DNA of 64,000 bases from JBAXPV01 sp037132075. Its GTDB lineage: Bacteria; Bacteroidota; Bacteroidia; Bacteroidales; CAIXZF01. Where the stretch lies: NCBI GenBank assembly GCA_037132075.1, contig JBAXPV010000004.1, positions 87,378 through 151,377 on the forward strand. The letters are read 5' to 3'. Made by a program: the position numbers and the translations under genes. Each line of letters starts with the position of its first letter. Position 1 is the stretch's first letter. Below the pieces are notes generated by a model that did not search any database, had not been told where the DNA came from, and worked only from the letters and a program-made list of their open reading frames with translations. Positions 39,878 through 49,300 of this stretch are shown piece after piece.

Positions 39878-40051
39878 GACTTCCGACTCAAGCTTCCAGG
39901 TAGAAGCCTTTACGTTGGAAACGGCAGGATCCACTTTTACTCCGGAATTCACAGACCCTTTGGGTTCTGCTTTCTGGGCGAAAGTTAAGAGCCCAAAAAG
40001 TAAAGCCGGAATTAAAAGTAGCAACTTAATCATTGTCATCTTTCTTTCCAT
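34154..40051 (-). CDS. Secreted propeller/GEVED/cohesin-like/dockerin-like protein, 1965 residues (copy 2)
   Basis: Same architecture, residue for residue, as the gene at 27931-33834 apart from the first 60 or so residues. Those begin MERKMTMIKLLLLIPALLFG, a changed but functional signal peptide, and lose two residues. After processing, the mature proteins would differ at only about four positions near the N-terminus, so the two genes add dose or separate regulation rather than a new product. The upstream region (40052-40485) is unrelated to that of copy 1. It ends in its own hairpin terminator. The near-perfect identity of such a long stretch next to a diverged 5' end points to recent duplication or ongoing gene conversion. 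Function as for copy 1: a T9SS-exported structural or adhesive surface protein, by inference. Confidence 0.88.
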   Translation of the reverse strand: MERKMTMIKLLLLIPALLFGLLTFAQKAEPKGSVNSGVKVDPAVSNVKASTWKLESEVANGIENMSGSAVPATQKPEFTEKSSASYDAQKQVLLKTLQAQAAEIASQPAPSNVPANAKLAASPNNLWDITLNVPIVVESWGVESDGQFLYATQPYDGTNAFAKYTTTGSLVETFNITGVPIYASPNYYSCRDMAYDGQYWYAISYEYPSAKLYKLDLPNKNLISTITLPFSYGYQVTFDQGLDAGNGGFWCGDYYRTFSVKMDGTLIGGPYTLTSSCYGSATDEYSNPGTKYIWYGSTTGYALLQWNPLTQTYNTGVSHALTDLTTYAYPYPYGLSDSKLFEPGKLTLLGTVYSYGIPVGFNYHIFGYEMGYTVSYPTDAGVKSVLTPVSGVSLSATAPVQAIIRNYGTSNITNIPVKFSVNGVDSPTEIITQTLVPGMEWTYTFNATADIHQYNNWTICVSTVYPGDQFALNDKKCKTVTNTTPLIVNDTIRPTLLPNWTGTVQGTTGTPALTITQTSQIEWSSGAVKGGWAKFPLSSVPPGAAILDVQLRWYLTTSVGAPFYYLRKLTNDPVTNSASGLWNEISTGFVYNSATGSSHYTLGWNTDALATGNIKQDIATAASPGGNSTWFAFGFNEYETPVNSYYGGADGWNQTNKPQLIVRYETLAAHDVAVTSIMNDDFALAGSVVTPSAKVRNVGTTNETFTVTMTGPAGYTSTKTVTRNAQTADTIITFAPSTFPAANSTFTCCVSLATDMNFFNQCLSKGMQFDAVLTRAYGFVASPQTSTFTKGSVAFFLEHPDYLTQLSSFTGADYLISGTWGKDPAGNGTWYATDYFAPPTYNHGYLIKINTTTGAQTNVGPLGVNINGLSYDYTSGKLYGIGSIAGPIGNYATTLYEINRTTGQAVLFCNLGYTSGLGINLACNDNGTLYFYDIAVDKLFVIDPLNYDKEAIGPATFDMNYSQDMEFDRTTGKLYLAAFGAAAGSGALYKGELSTGTITKVKGFPGGLEMTGFAIPHTPVVSPTDLGLMMIKFPKTGNLTTAEPVIVKIRNFGTTTVNDCKLSYKLGTGVTNTEQWTVIGYPPLTPGDWVDYSFSNLENLSAAGTYCFKAWVWNVPGDVNWVNDTVAKCVKNTSCVLASPCYPNAISESEQCGDNLNGGCTSTPPAYITLTNGTAYCGDVWKVDTLRDTDWYTFTISSVKTIRAVGKAEFGMDISIVGLPCSTSAAITTKTFTKCVEDSLVWPNLVPGTYALVVAPNFNEYDIVCGFSNRYSFKFSILPPRYCYPASTGYTGSDEYITNVQFGSINNTSGFTMGGWADYTNISTYVQTGDTVPFHAHVSTYWSADYMAVYIDWNQNYLFDAANEKYPIPGLGNASPGQNYAANIIIPNNIAPGPRTMRVRMSYSSQPDPCTDVYYSEGEDYTVFVIAPIPTIVTTVSSLNQPCPGTKIVSINTQACNNIQSMNLKLTVGPNVTLTNYYNLSTALNASGFVISQVGTQITATWFSLTPASVGTGKLIDLELSCPSGNSAITFDLGADGCGFSNSIMGNLDASWVNGTLAFGNCSNLIGKTYYAHKTSTGVYQPLTIGNPGGTCDSIAVQLIQGGTVVHSTCPDAQGNYSFLNLDNGTYTLKSVVSGKKWGGVNANDAQAIMRNFVHLNGFYLTGIYLIAAEINGVGAVPNALDALIATRRFVGIIPNFLPPGVVPGRPDWCSESFAITVNGTTNQTKDVQVLCTGDVNGTYTPFPPMKNSVIINNETSITVDNDVIDLPIYAQNAMNVGSVSLVLDYPANLQVLDVMMTKDAENLVYTAKNGHLRMAWFSIDPMELKAGDVVATLKVKVGSLNGSAGFTTNTESVLSDGEGIPMDEASLIIPKLVSTLQDADYSLTNVPNPFNAITEIRYSLPQAGNISLKVYNVLGEEIATLFDGQQSAGKHTLNFDGTSLSRGVYMYKLKAGDVTKVKTMVITE

Positions 40052-40485
40052 AGATAATTGAATTGATTGTTAATTAATGTTTAAACATTGGTTTTCATGA
40101 TTATACCCTTACTCTGATACATAACCTTTTGAGTATGTCAAAAAATGATGTATCACCGATAATACGATCGTTTTTAGTCGTAAAAATGTTTTATTAACCC
40201 GAATAAGCGGCGCTAAAATACAATATTATTCTATTGTTAAAACAAAAATGAATTGAAACTGCCTAAAATATTTTCAAAATATTTTAAGGGTTCTGGTGAA
40301 TTAACGAAAAATTAACAAAATATGCGCATTCTTTGCTGGTATACGAGGGCAGAGCTGCTTAGAATGCCTTATCCCGACTCTGATTTTTGCGAACCTTTCA
40401 GTGTCGGAATAATCCAATTCCCCAGGAATTTAGAGTACCTGGAACAAAAACGACAGAAAGGTCTTTGGATTATTAAATGAAAGAG
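40052..40485. other. Intergenic region between copy 2 and the tmRNA gene
   Basis: 434 bases, A/T-rich, no gene seen. It must hold the promoter of the 1965-residue gene, though no exact TAnnTTTG box was found on the minus strand, and the 3' flank of the tmRNA (a mild inverted pair near 40400-40460). Confidence 0.4.
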
Positions 40486-40853
40486 TGGAGCTGGAGGGAT
40501 TCGAACCCTCGTCCAAACAGGCAGCCAAACGGTTTTCTACATGCTTAGCTTTCCTTTGATTGTCGGGCTGAACCCGGCAGAAAGCCATCCAAGTTCAGTC
40601 TTAGTCTCTTTGGTTTTCATACGGTCAGCGAAACAATAACCGTCTTATCCTGCTATTTACGATACTTCGGTCGGGACACCAGCAGGCAAGGTTTCCCGGG
40701 AAGCAGTCAGGGCTTAATCCTTTGATTAAGCAGCTAACGCGTAATTGTAATTGTTGCCGTTTAATGGGCGTGAGACTTAGATTTACGAGCAAACTCCTCA
40801 ATGCTCGGCATGCTTGCCGGTTCACTTCCCCGCTGTCAAAACCTGTCAGCCCC
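40486..40853 (-). ncRNA. ssrA: tmRNA (transfer-messenger RNA)
   Basis: About 368 nt, one-piece form. The 5' end GGGGCTGACAGG pairs with the 3' end CCAGCTCCA as the acceptor stem, and the T-arm GGTTCGAATCC lies next to the 3' end. The CCA tail is not encoded (the gene reads CTC after the discriminator A). The tag frame near 40726-40758 reads GNNYNYALAA and stop, with a GGC resume codon as is usual in Bacteroidota tags. tmRNA with SmpB releases stalled ribosomes and marks the product for proteolysis. A TACCTTTG promoter box lies 13 bases upstream. It sits between two giant-gene groups, on the same strand as both. Confidence 0.95.
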
Positions 40854-40865
40854 GGTTTGCGACTG

Positions 40866-40873
40866 CAAAGGTA
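40866..40873 (-). promoter_or_regulatory. Bacteroidota -7 promoter box for tmRNA
   Basis: TACCTTTG on the minus strand is an exact TAnnTTTG match, 12 bases before the mature 5' end at 40853. Confidence 0.6.
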
Positions 40874-40945
40874 CAAAAAATGTGCCGCCATTCTATTACC
40901 CCTTTAGGAATTCGTAAAAAAATAACAGCACTTATAATATGGTAT

Positions 40946-40991
40946 CCCCCCCCCCAATTGGTATATTGTTATATTGAAAATTGGTATATTG
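40946..40991. repeat. C10 tract and 13-base direct repeats
   Basis: Ten C in a row (40946-40955), followed by AATTGGTATATTG at 40956-40968 and again at 40979-40991. Non-coding, between the stop codon of the 1730-residue gene and the tmRNA promoter. The homopolymer could slip. Confidence 0.6.
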
Positions 40992-41097
40992 GTACATACT
41001 CACCGCCAAGACATAAACAATCCATCTACATCACATAAACATAGTCCATCAAAACTTATCTAATGATCAATGTAATTATAATGTAATTGTTACTCTT

Positions 41098-44000
41098 CTA
41101 TTTACTGCGAGAAATAACCATGGTTTTGACCTTACATCCAGAGTCAGTCATCAGTTTACAAAAATAAATGCCATTTCTCATCCCTGATCCGTCAAACTTC
41201 AGGCTATGACTTTTGGCGCTTGCAATTCCCTCAAAAAGGATACTGACTTCTTCACCCAATAAGTTATATACCTTGATACTTATTTTTCCAGTGGTAGGCA
41301 AGGAGTATCGGATTTCTGTCGTTTCGTTGAATGGATTCGGAATATTCTCCAGGGTGATTTCGCCCCCAAGTATTGCCGGAAGTATTTTGGGAATTGCCAG
41401 TTCAGCATTTTCAATCAGATCGCCCATCCCATCACTGAGTTCTGTTTCTATCGTATTGCTGAAAATCGCAGGATAATCCAACGCATGAACGTTTACTTTC
41501 ATGGTAAATAGGATGTCTCCGGATTTCAGATTGATCGGAACTATCCCATACCAGGCAAGTCGAAGTTGCCCGTTTTGGGCCAGGTACACCAGGTTTTCCG
41601 GGCTTTGTTTGATGCTGATGTCTTTTATCTCCAGGTTTGTCGGGTAGTTCATGACAAGAGAGATTGAGCCCATTTCCATTGATTGAGTTGAATAAACCGG
41701 CACTTCCATGACCCCATTCCCTGCGATAAGGATACGGTCTGTATTGAAATTGGTCAGGTTTTTCGGTGGGGGAGAGGAAGAATAGGAACCGTTGACATCG
41801 CCGGTACACAGCACGCGGATATCCTGGGTTTGATTGACAGCCCCATTGAAACTTAGGTTAAAAGACTCTGAATAATAATCAGGTTTCCCGGGGACAACAC
41901 CTGGTGGAAGGAAATTAGGAATGATTCCTACAAAACGACGCATCATTATTAGTCCATCCAAAGCGTTTGGTATTGATCCAATTCCGTTGACATCACCGGC
42001 AGAAAGCCAGGGTTCGGCCATGTAAAACCCATTCAGGTGGACCAGGTTCATCTGGATTAGCTGCGCATCAACAGAATTTACACCACCCCATCTTTTATTG
42101 ATTTTTGCTTTTAGCGTATAACTTCCATTGGGGAGGCTTGTAAACTGATAATTACCGTTGTATCCTGTACAGGCAGTGTCAATCAGCGTACTTCCGGCCC
42201 AGAGCTGAACCTGGACACTATCACATGTATTGACAAAATTGCCCATGAGTTTTGGGATCGAGATGCCGGTTCCGGACTTGTGGGCATAATATACATTGCC
42301 ACTCAAGTCATTGCAATTCAAAAGGTTTATGGTGCCATTCACCCAGCTGGCAGGGATTGTTCCAATAGTCCCATTGCCATAATAACTGGAATCTGGTCCG
42401 GTCCCCCAGTTTAGGTTACTGGTTCCTGCTGGGATGTCCAGTACAAGGTTCAGCAAAAGCCCGCTGCCCAGACTTACCTGGTTCATGGAAAACCAGGTGA
42501 TCACATAGTGGGTGCCAATTACGCTAATATTGAAACCGGCAGGATCGAGCGCAGGGTTCAGATTCCCAACTCCTATTAAAATAATACCGGCCGGAACCTC
42601 TATATTTAAATGGATTTGCTGGATATAATAACAGGAGTCGACTAAAATAGGGATGTCGTAGACTCCTTTGCAAAACCCATTTAAACTTCCCAGGCTTGTA
42701 ACAATTGTTGGCTGAAGCGGTATTTGTTTGTATTTTAGGGAATACCCGTCTGAAAAACCACAAAGGATGTCGGTTGCATTGAAGTCAGGCGAAATCCTGA
42801 GTGCATAAGTTCCCGGGGGAAGGCTGTCGAAAACAAGGCTGTCTTCCTGGCATTGGCCAACTGACTTGCTTTTGATAGGAATATTGCCACCACAGGGCAA
42901 TGAAAATAGCTTCATGTCCAGATTAAACGCTGTTCTGGCCAGGAAATGAACGGTTTTTGTTGTAGACAGCGTAAAGCTGTACCAGTCCTGGTCAAATAAT
43001 GTATCTACTTTCCATACGGTTCCACACCAGGCATCCCCCGGATTTAAGCTGACATAGGCCACCGGTATGCTGTTGCAGCCTCCGTTCAAGTTGGCTCCGC
43101 AAAGCTCTGACTCAGCCTGACTCCCTGGGAAACATAGGTTTGCGATTGCGCAAGCTGTATTTGTGACACATTTATTCACTGTGTCGTTCGCCTGGTTAAC
43201 ATCGCCGGGGACGTCCCAAACATAGGCCTGAAGACAAAAAGTTGCGCCGGGCGCTGAAAGGTCTATAAGGTTGTTAAAAGAATAGTCCATCCAATCTCCG
43301 GGGGCTAAAGGCGGGTTACCAAATGTAGCCCATTGATCCGTTTCTATAAGCACGGAATTCAGCTTAAAAGAAAGTTTAAAGTTACTTACTGTCGTCGAAC
43401 CATAATTGACAACCCTGACTACAACTGCTTCGCTATTCGTCAGTGTCCCTGTCTGTGGGAAGCTCATGGTCATCAAACCGAGGTCGGTGGGGGGATTAAC
43501 AGGGGTATAAGGAATGGCAAATCCAGTGATCATGACGCCGGATGGGAAATAATTGAGCAGGCTGGTTTGGCCATTGGCAGGGTTCATTTTAAACAATGCA
43601 CCACCGATCCAGCTGGTATCCATGGCACAATAGTACAGTTTACCACTGGCCCTGTCAAATTCCATGTCAGCATTCTGTTTGAAGCTTTGAGAAGGGGATC
43701 CCACTTTTGCTTTCGTATACATTTGTGGGTCAATAGAATAAAGCTGGCCCTCTTTGGTGTCAGTGAAAAACAACAATCCATTGGCATTGCTGGCGAGATT
43801 GGTGATTTTTCCTTCAGTGTTACCCAGGTTTGCAAACAGTACCGCCTGTCCTGTCGTCCTGTTAATTTCATAAAGCGTTAATTTATACTTTCCTGTACTG
43901 GTCATTGTACTATTAATTCCAAAGAGTTTGCCGTTGACATAGTCGTAGGTCATCCCGTCAATACTGACGCCAAGCGGACCTATGCTTGTATAAGTTCCTG

Positions 44001-46290
44001 TGATGGGATCGATTTTCACAAGATGTCCGCTGTTATACAAGGGTGGATTATAGACTTCTGCGGCATACCAGGCACTGCCAATAGTAGGGGATTTTCCCCA
44101 ACTTCCGCATACCAGTGGGTCATTGGATGTATTAACTGCAATTTGCGTGATCACGTCGGGGTATTCGAGATAGAAAGATACAGGGCCTTTTTGCAATCCT
44201 GGCGTGAGAGATTGGTTAATGTAACCATAAGCCTGGGTGAGGCTTGTGCTGATCGTCATGGACTTGCCTTTACACTGGTTGAGATAATTGATATCAGGGG
44301 CCAGCACGGCACAACAGTTAAAATTGATGCTGCCTGTAGCTGATACGATTAGGGTATCGAAAGAAATAACAGTGTCACCGCTTAGGGCTTGCCTGTATAG
44401 CGTTTTTGTTGAAGAATATCCATTTGAAGCTGCCATGGTCACAGAGAACAACTCGTTTGTTGATCCAAAATTTCTGACTTTCGCTTGTGGGATAATCGGG
44501 CTGCCAGCCACGGCAAAAGCAGGACTGATAATTTCGACGACACCGACATCATGAGCGAGTAAAGCTTGATAGGTAACTTCAAGATAGGGTTTGTGCGTTT
44601 GATTCCAGCCCTCGCCAAAACCCTTATAATTGCAGGAAAAACAGGTGTCAGGTTCGTAAAACCCGATTCCAAACCAGGATCCTGTGCCAACTGAGGCGGC
44701 ATTAAAAATATCCGTTAAAACATTTCCATAATTCTGAAGGTTGCTTGATTGCCACGACGCTGCCGTATTCCAGCTGTTGCTATTGCCTGTATAAGAGAAT
44801 CCGTTTTTGATGTCATTATAAAGGTTCGTTGGGGTGCTAAGGATAGGGTCAATGCTCAGTTTTTTCAGGCTGAGCATTGGTGCGCCAGTTTGGGATTGCA
44901 GCCACCAATGCAATTTGACGTCTACGATCTGGACACCAGGAGGAATCGTCGCAAGTGGGAATTTTGCCCACCCGGCCCTGGCTTCTCCTGAGGCGTAATT
45001 GATCAGGCTGTTTTGCGAGATAATATATGGTGTTGCTGATGCAGGGCCTTCAACAGTCCCGGTCCAGTTCGCAGCCATTTGAGGAAATATCGTCGTGAGG
45101 ACCTGGGGATTGTTGACTACGGTTTTGCATATCCCGTCATTGGCAGGATTCCCGTCCCCAGTGAGCATGGTCGTGACACAAATTTGATAGTTGTTAAAGA
45201 TTTGAAGATCAGCAGGAGGAGACAAGGTCCAGGTAATTTGTGCGCCAGGCATTAAACTAACTGTTATGATATTGGTTGGTGAAGAAACCCCATTCACAGA
45301 ATATTTTACGGGTATATTGGATACCGTACTTGTACCATAATTCCCGATCACGGCTTGAACGATTTCCGCAGTACCGAGATTGTTTCCGCTATTCGGGCTT
45401 AAAATGGATACCACACCAACATCGATTGGCCAACCTACAGTATTGCCCAGCTCATAACCAAAGAAATGGTATCCGGGCGAACCTGAAATATAGTTTCCTG
45501 TCCCCAGCAATACCGATTTGCCAGGAAAAAACAACTTGGATTCAGACAAGCCATAGCTAATAGGTGATACTACTGAGCTGGATACCAGGTCGTTTATTGA
45601 GTGCGTAAGCCCTGTAAATGTATGTGTTACCGGATTAAACTGCCGTAAAACGGAGCCATTGCTTCCTGAAAACCAGAGAAACTTGGTTCCCGGGTTTGAA
45701 TATTGATCGGTGGCGCATCCATATTCACTCGAAGGAAGTATATATGGCCCGGATAGCGTTGTTCCCGATTGAGAGACAGCATAGACTTTGTTGTAATCTC
45801 CGCACCAGAATCCTCCATTTCCAGCATCCAGATCTGCATCAAAGGTGATATGATATCCATTAGAAAAAGGTAGTGAGAAACTGCTGATCAGTGTTTTATT
45901 ACTCAGGTCCAGTTTGTAGACTTTAGCGTTTGGATAGGCATAAGAAATGGCATACCAGTACATGCCATCATAACACATGTCGCGCAGCGAAAAGGGATTG
46001 GAAGCGCTGTAGATCGGGACTCCGGCTATGTTAAAGTTCTCGATTAATGTTCCGGCTAAGGTATATCTGCCAAAAGCAAAATTTGAATCATAGGGGAAAG
46101 TGGCAAATAAATTGGTACCGTTACATTCTACACCCCAAACCTGCTTTGCTACCGGGGCATTGATGAGGATATCCCACATATTGTTGGGGGAAGCGGCTAG
46201 TTTTGCTTCGCTTTGGGAGTAAACATCAGTTACTGTTGTAAGTAACAGCCCCAAAAGAAATCCAAGAGTAATTTTTGCCAGGCTTTTCAT
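41098..46290 (-). CDS. Secreted propeller/cohesin-like/dockerin-like protein, 1730 residues, T9SS type A
   Basis: Start chosen at the ATG at 46290 (MKSLAKITLGFLLGLLLTTV), which gives a signal peptide ending near VYSQ; in-frame starts at 46308 and 46383 add a poor N-terminus. Layout parallels the 1967-residue proteins: propeller-like (27-280), CARDB-like, DNRLRE-like (397-577; WAKFPLATIPPGVQIVDVKL), CARDB-like, second propeller-like (683-930), CARDB-like, pre-peptidase-C-like (1047-1187; DQDWYSFTL), then directly the cohesin-like domain (1193-1323), with no GEVED domain. CnaB-like and dockerin-like parts follow (WGGVNSVDAQLIQMNLVHL; AGDVNGIGSIPNALDGLIM; GDVNGSYSSSPP), then cohesin-like and a T9SS tail (NIPNPFNETTEIRYSLP ... 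GIYFCKL ... KTMVISR). It lies 92 bases behind the 1743-residue gene with no terminator between, so the two are probably co-transcribed. Confidence 0.87.
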   Translation of the reverse strand: MKSLAKITLGFLLGLLLTTVTDVYSQSEAKLAASPNNMWDILINAPVAKQVWGVECNGTNLFATFPYDSNFAFGRYTLAGTLIENFNIAGVPIYSASNPFSLRDMCYDGMYWYAISYAYPNAKVYKLDLSNKTLISSFSLPFSNGYHITFDADLDAGNGGFWCGDYNKVYAVSQSGTTLSGPYILPSSEYGCATDQYSNPGTKFLWFSGSNGSVLRQFNPVTHTFTGLTHSINDLVSSSVVSPISYGLSESKLFFPGKSVLLGTGNYISGSPGYHFFGYELGNTVGWPIDVGVVSILSPNSGNNLGTAEIVQAVIGNYGTSTVSNIPVKYSVNGVSSPTNIITVSLMPGAQITWTLSPPADLQIFNNYQICVTTMLTGDGNPANDGICKTVVNNPQVLTTIFPQMAANWTGTVEGPASATPYIISQNSLINYASGEARAGWAKFPLATIPPGVQIVDVKLHWWLQSQTGAPMLSLKKLSIDPILSTPTNLYNDIKNGFSYTGNSNSWNTAASWQSSNLQNYGNVLTDIFNAASVGTGSWFGIGFYEPDTCFSCNYKGFGEGWNQTHKPYLEVTYQALLAHDVGVVEIISPAFAVAGSPIIPQAKVRNFGSTNELFSVTMAASNGYSSTKTLYRQALSGDTVISFDTLIVSATGSINFNCCAVLAPDINYLNQCKGKSMTISTSLTQAYGYINQSLTPGLQKGPVSFYLEYPDVITQIAVNTSNDPLVCGSWGKSPTIGSAWYAAEVYNPPLYNSGHLVKIDPITGTYTSIGPLGVSIDGMTYDYVNGKLFGINSTMTSTGKYKLTLYEINRTTGQAVLFANLGNTEGKITNLASNANGLLFFTDTKEGQLYSIDPQMYTKAKVGSPSQSFKQNADMEFDRASGKLYYCAMDTSWIGGALFKMNPANGQTSLLNYFPSGVMITGFAIPYTPVNPPTDLGLMTMSFPQTGTLTNSEAVVVRVVNYGSTTVSNFKLSFKLNSVLIETDQWATFGNPPLAPGDWMDYSFNNLIDLSAPGATFCLQAYVWDVPGDVNQANDTVNKCVTNTACAIANLCFPGSQAESELCGANLNGGCNSIPVAYVSLNPGDAWCGTVWKVDTLFDQDWYSFTLSTTKTVHFLARTAFNLDMKLFSLPCGGNIPIKSKSVGQCQEDSLVFDSLPPGTYALRISPDFNATDILCGFSDGYSLKYKQIPLQPTIVTSLGSLNGFCKGVYDIPILVDSCYYIQQIHLNIEVPAGIILIGVGNLNPALDPAGFNISVIGTHYVITWFSMNQVSLGSGLLLNLVLDIPAGTSNLNWGTGPDSSYYGNGTIGTIPASWVNGTINLLNCNDLSGNVYYAHKSGTGISIPKLMGNFVNTCDSVQVQLWAGSTLIDTACTGYNGNYQFTSLPNGSYTLKAKINKRWGGVNSVDAQLIQMNLVHLNGFYMAEPWLSAGDVNGIGSIPNALDGLIMMRRFVGIIPNFLPPGVVPGKPDYYSESFNLSFNGAVNQTQDIRVLCTGDVNGSYSSSPPPKNLTNFNTDRILIAGNGVMEVPVYSTQSMEMGSISLVMNYPTNLEIKDISIKQSPENLVYLAQNGQLRLAWYGIVPINLKSGDILFTMKVNVHALDYPAIFSNTIETELSDGMGDLIENAELAIPKILPAILGGEITLENIPNPFNETTEIRYSLPTTGKISIKVYNLLGEEVSILFEGIASAKSHSLKFDGSGMRNGIYFCKLMTDSGCKVKTMVISRSK

Positions 46291-46382
46291 AAAATTATAA
46301 TTAGTCATCGTAAACTGCATTGGTAAACAGACCTTGTATTTTCCCATTAGTTGCCCAAAGCCTAAATGATGATTAAAAATCA

Positions 46383-49300
46383 TTATTCAATATAAGAGAT
46401 AATCATCGTTTTTACTTTACTGCCAAAGGGAGTCTGTATCTTGTAAAAATAAATTCCATTACTTAGGTTTGACCTGTCAAATCTCAGTTCATGGCTTCCT
46501 GAGGATTCGTTTCCCTGGAAAAGAGTCCTGATTTCTTCACCCAATGTGTTATATACCTTAATGGTGATATACCCAGCCTGTGGAAGTGTGAATTGGATTT
46601 CTGTCAGGACGCTGAAAGGATTGGGGACATTGTCAAGAAAAATGCCAGTTCCATTATCGGCCGGAATGATTTTTGGAATTTCCAAGTGGACATCTTCGAA
46701 AAGATTGGCCATGCCGTCACTGAATACTGTCTCATCCGTATTGCTAAAGATCGCTGGAAATTCCAGGTCCTGGACTTTTACTTTCATAGTTAATAAGACA
46801 TCGCCGGCACGTAGTATAAATGGGTTGATTCCATACCAGGCAAGCCGGCATTGGCCAGCTTTCGCAAGGAATACCAGGTTTTCAGGGCTTTCTTTGATGC
46901 TGATGTCCAGGATTTCAAGGTTTATTGGGTAATTAAAAACAAGTGAGATTGATCCCAATTCCACAGATTGAGTTGTGTAAACCGGCACTTCAACCACCCC
47001 ATTAGTTGCAACAATAACACGGTTAGTATTGAAATTTATCAGGTTTTTAGGCGGGGGTTGGGTGACATAAGACCCATTAACATCACCGGTGCAAAGCACA
47101 TGGATATCCTGTGTTTGATTGCTTGTCCCATTGACACTGATGTTAAATGATTGTGTAAACCAGTCAGGTTTTCCCGGGAAAACGCTTGGTGGAAGGAAAC
47201 TCGGAATAATACCCACGAAACGTCTCATGATTAACAGGGCATCGCTAGAGTTAGGCAAGGAGCCGATCCCGTTTACATCTCCTGCAGCGAGCCAGATTCC
47301 GTTTAGCGTAAACCCCCCAAGCTGCACCATATTCATCTGGATCTGCTGGGCATCCACAGAATTTCCGCCACCCCAGACTTCATTGATTTTTGCCTTCAAA
47401 GTGTAATTTCCGTTGGGGACATTACTAAAGGTGTAATTCCCGTTATAACCGGCGCATGCTGTGTCGATCAGGCTTGTTCCTTGCCAGAGTTGTGCAATGA
47501 CACCACACCAGCTTGGATAATTACCCATAAGCTTAGGGGCGGAAGTTCCCACGGAGTTTTTATGCGCATAATAAATACTCCCGCTTAAGTTGTTGCAGTT
47601 GAGAAGGTTTGTGCTTCCGTTTACCCAAACAGAAGGGATGGTGCCAATAATACCATTGGCATAATAGCTGGTGTCGGGTGCTGCACTCCAGCTTAAGTTG
47701 CTGGTTCCTGCAGGAAGATCTAAAAAGAGATTAACCAGAAGGCCACTTCCTGGGGTTGCAGCAATCATGGAGAACCAGGTAATCAGGATTTGAGTAGCAT
47801 TTTGAGTGATGCTGAAGTAGGCAGGATTCAGTGCAGGATTCAGGTTGTTGAACCCCATCAACGTAACGCCAGGCGGAACATCAATACTTAAATGCATTTG
47901 CTGGATGTTATAGCACGAGTCAATGTAGACGGGGACTGTTTGTACACCCATACACAAGCCATTCAGGCTGCCAAGTGTTGTGATGACGGTAGGCTGGGGT
48001 GGAATCAGAACAAACTTTAGGGCGTAGTTATTCGAAAAACCGCAAACCAGGTCACTTTCATTGGTGTTGGGTGCAATCCTGAAAGCGTAGGTGCCGGGAG
48101 GCAACAAGGGATAAACAAGACTGTCTTCAGTGCATTTGACAAAGGTTTTACTCATGAAAGGCGCATTGCTATTGCAGGGAAGCGAAACAAGATTCAGGTC
48201 GAGGTCAAACGCTGACCTTATTTTAAGATGAACGGTTTTTGAAGTGGCAATAGTGAAACTGTACCAGTCCTCATCCATGAGGGTGTCAATTTTCCAAACC
48301 GATCCACACCAGGCATCACCAGGGTTAAGAGGAACATATGCTATTGGAATGCTGTTACATCCTCCATTGATATTATTGCCACACAATTCCACTTCAGGCT
48401 GGCTGCCGGGGAAACAAAGATTGGTGATGGTGCAGGCAGTGTTTTTTACACACTTTCTCACGGTGTCATTGATCCAGTTTGCATCTCCCGTTGCATTCCA
48501 TACCCATGCTTTCATGCAATAACCCGCCCCGGGAGTAGCGAGGTTATAAAGATTGTTGAAAGGCAAATCGATCCAATCTCCTGCTGCCAATGGTGGAAAA
48601 CCTGAGCCCGCCCATGGAAAGGTTTGAATGGCACCAGACCCCAGTTGACAGGATACATTGAAGTTAGCCATACTTGTCGTACCATAATTTCTGACCCTGG
48701 CAATGATCGCTTCATTGTTGGTCAGGACCCCGGTTTTTGGTGAGCTAATCGTCATTATTCCCATATCTACTGCAGATAATATTGGATTATAGGGAATGGC
48801 TATCCCACTCATAATTATGCCATTGGGAAAATAATTGATAAAAGTATTTTGGCAATTGGCTGAGTTAATACGATAGATAGCCCCGGTATTTAAGTTTGAA
48901 TCTACCGCTGAAAGGAAGAGATTCCCGCTTGCCCTGTCAAATTCCATATCCGAATTCAACTTAAAATTATTCCCGGCAGAACCCAACAATTCCTTACTAT
49001 AATTGAGTGGATCAACAGAATACATGCGATCCGACTGGACATCTGTAAAAAACAGCATTCCATTGGCATTGCACGCAAGGTTGGTGATCTTTCCTGCCGT
49101 ATACCCCAGGTTGGCAAAAAGCACCGCTTGTCCTGTGAGGCGGTTGATTTCATAAAGGGTGGTCGCAAATTTGCCGGTTCCGACATTATTGCTGCTGATA
49201 CCGTAGAGTTTGCCGGTAATGTAGTCATAGGACATGCCGTCAATGGCAACGCCAAGAGGACCGATAAAGGTATATGCCCCGGAATTCGTATTGATGGTAA

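Noticed and set aside
28101..40061. Numerous open frames of 60-140 codons opposite the giant genes
   Set aside because: They are shadows of the real frames: they recur identically in both copies and have no start signals or recognisable domains.
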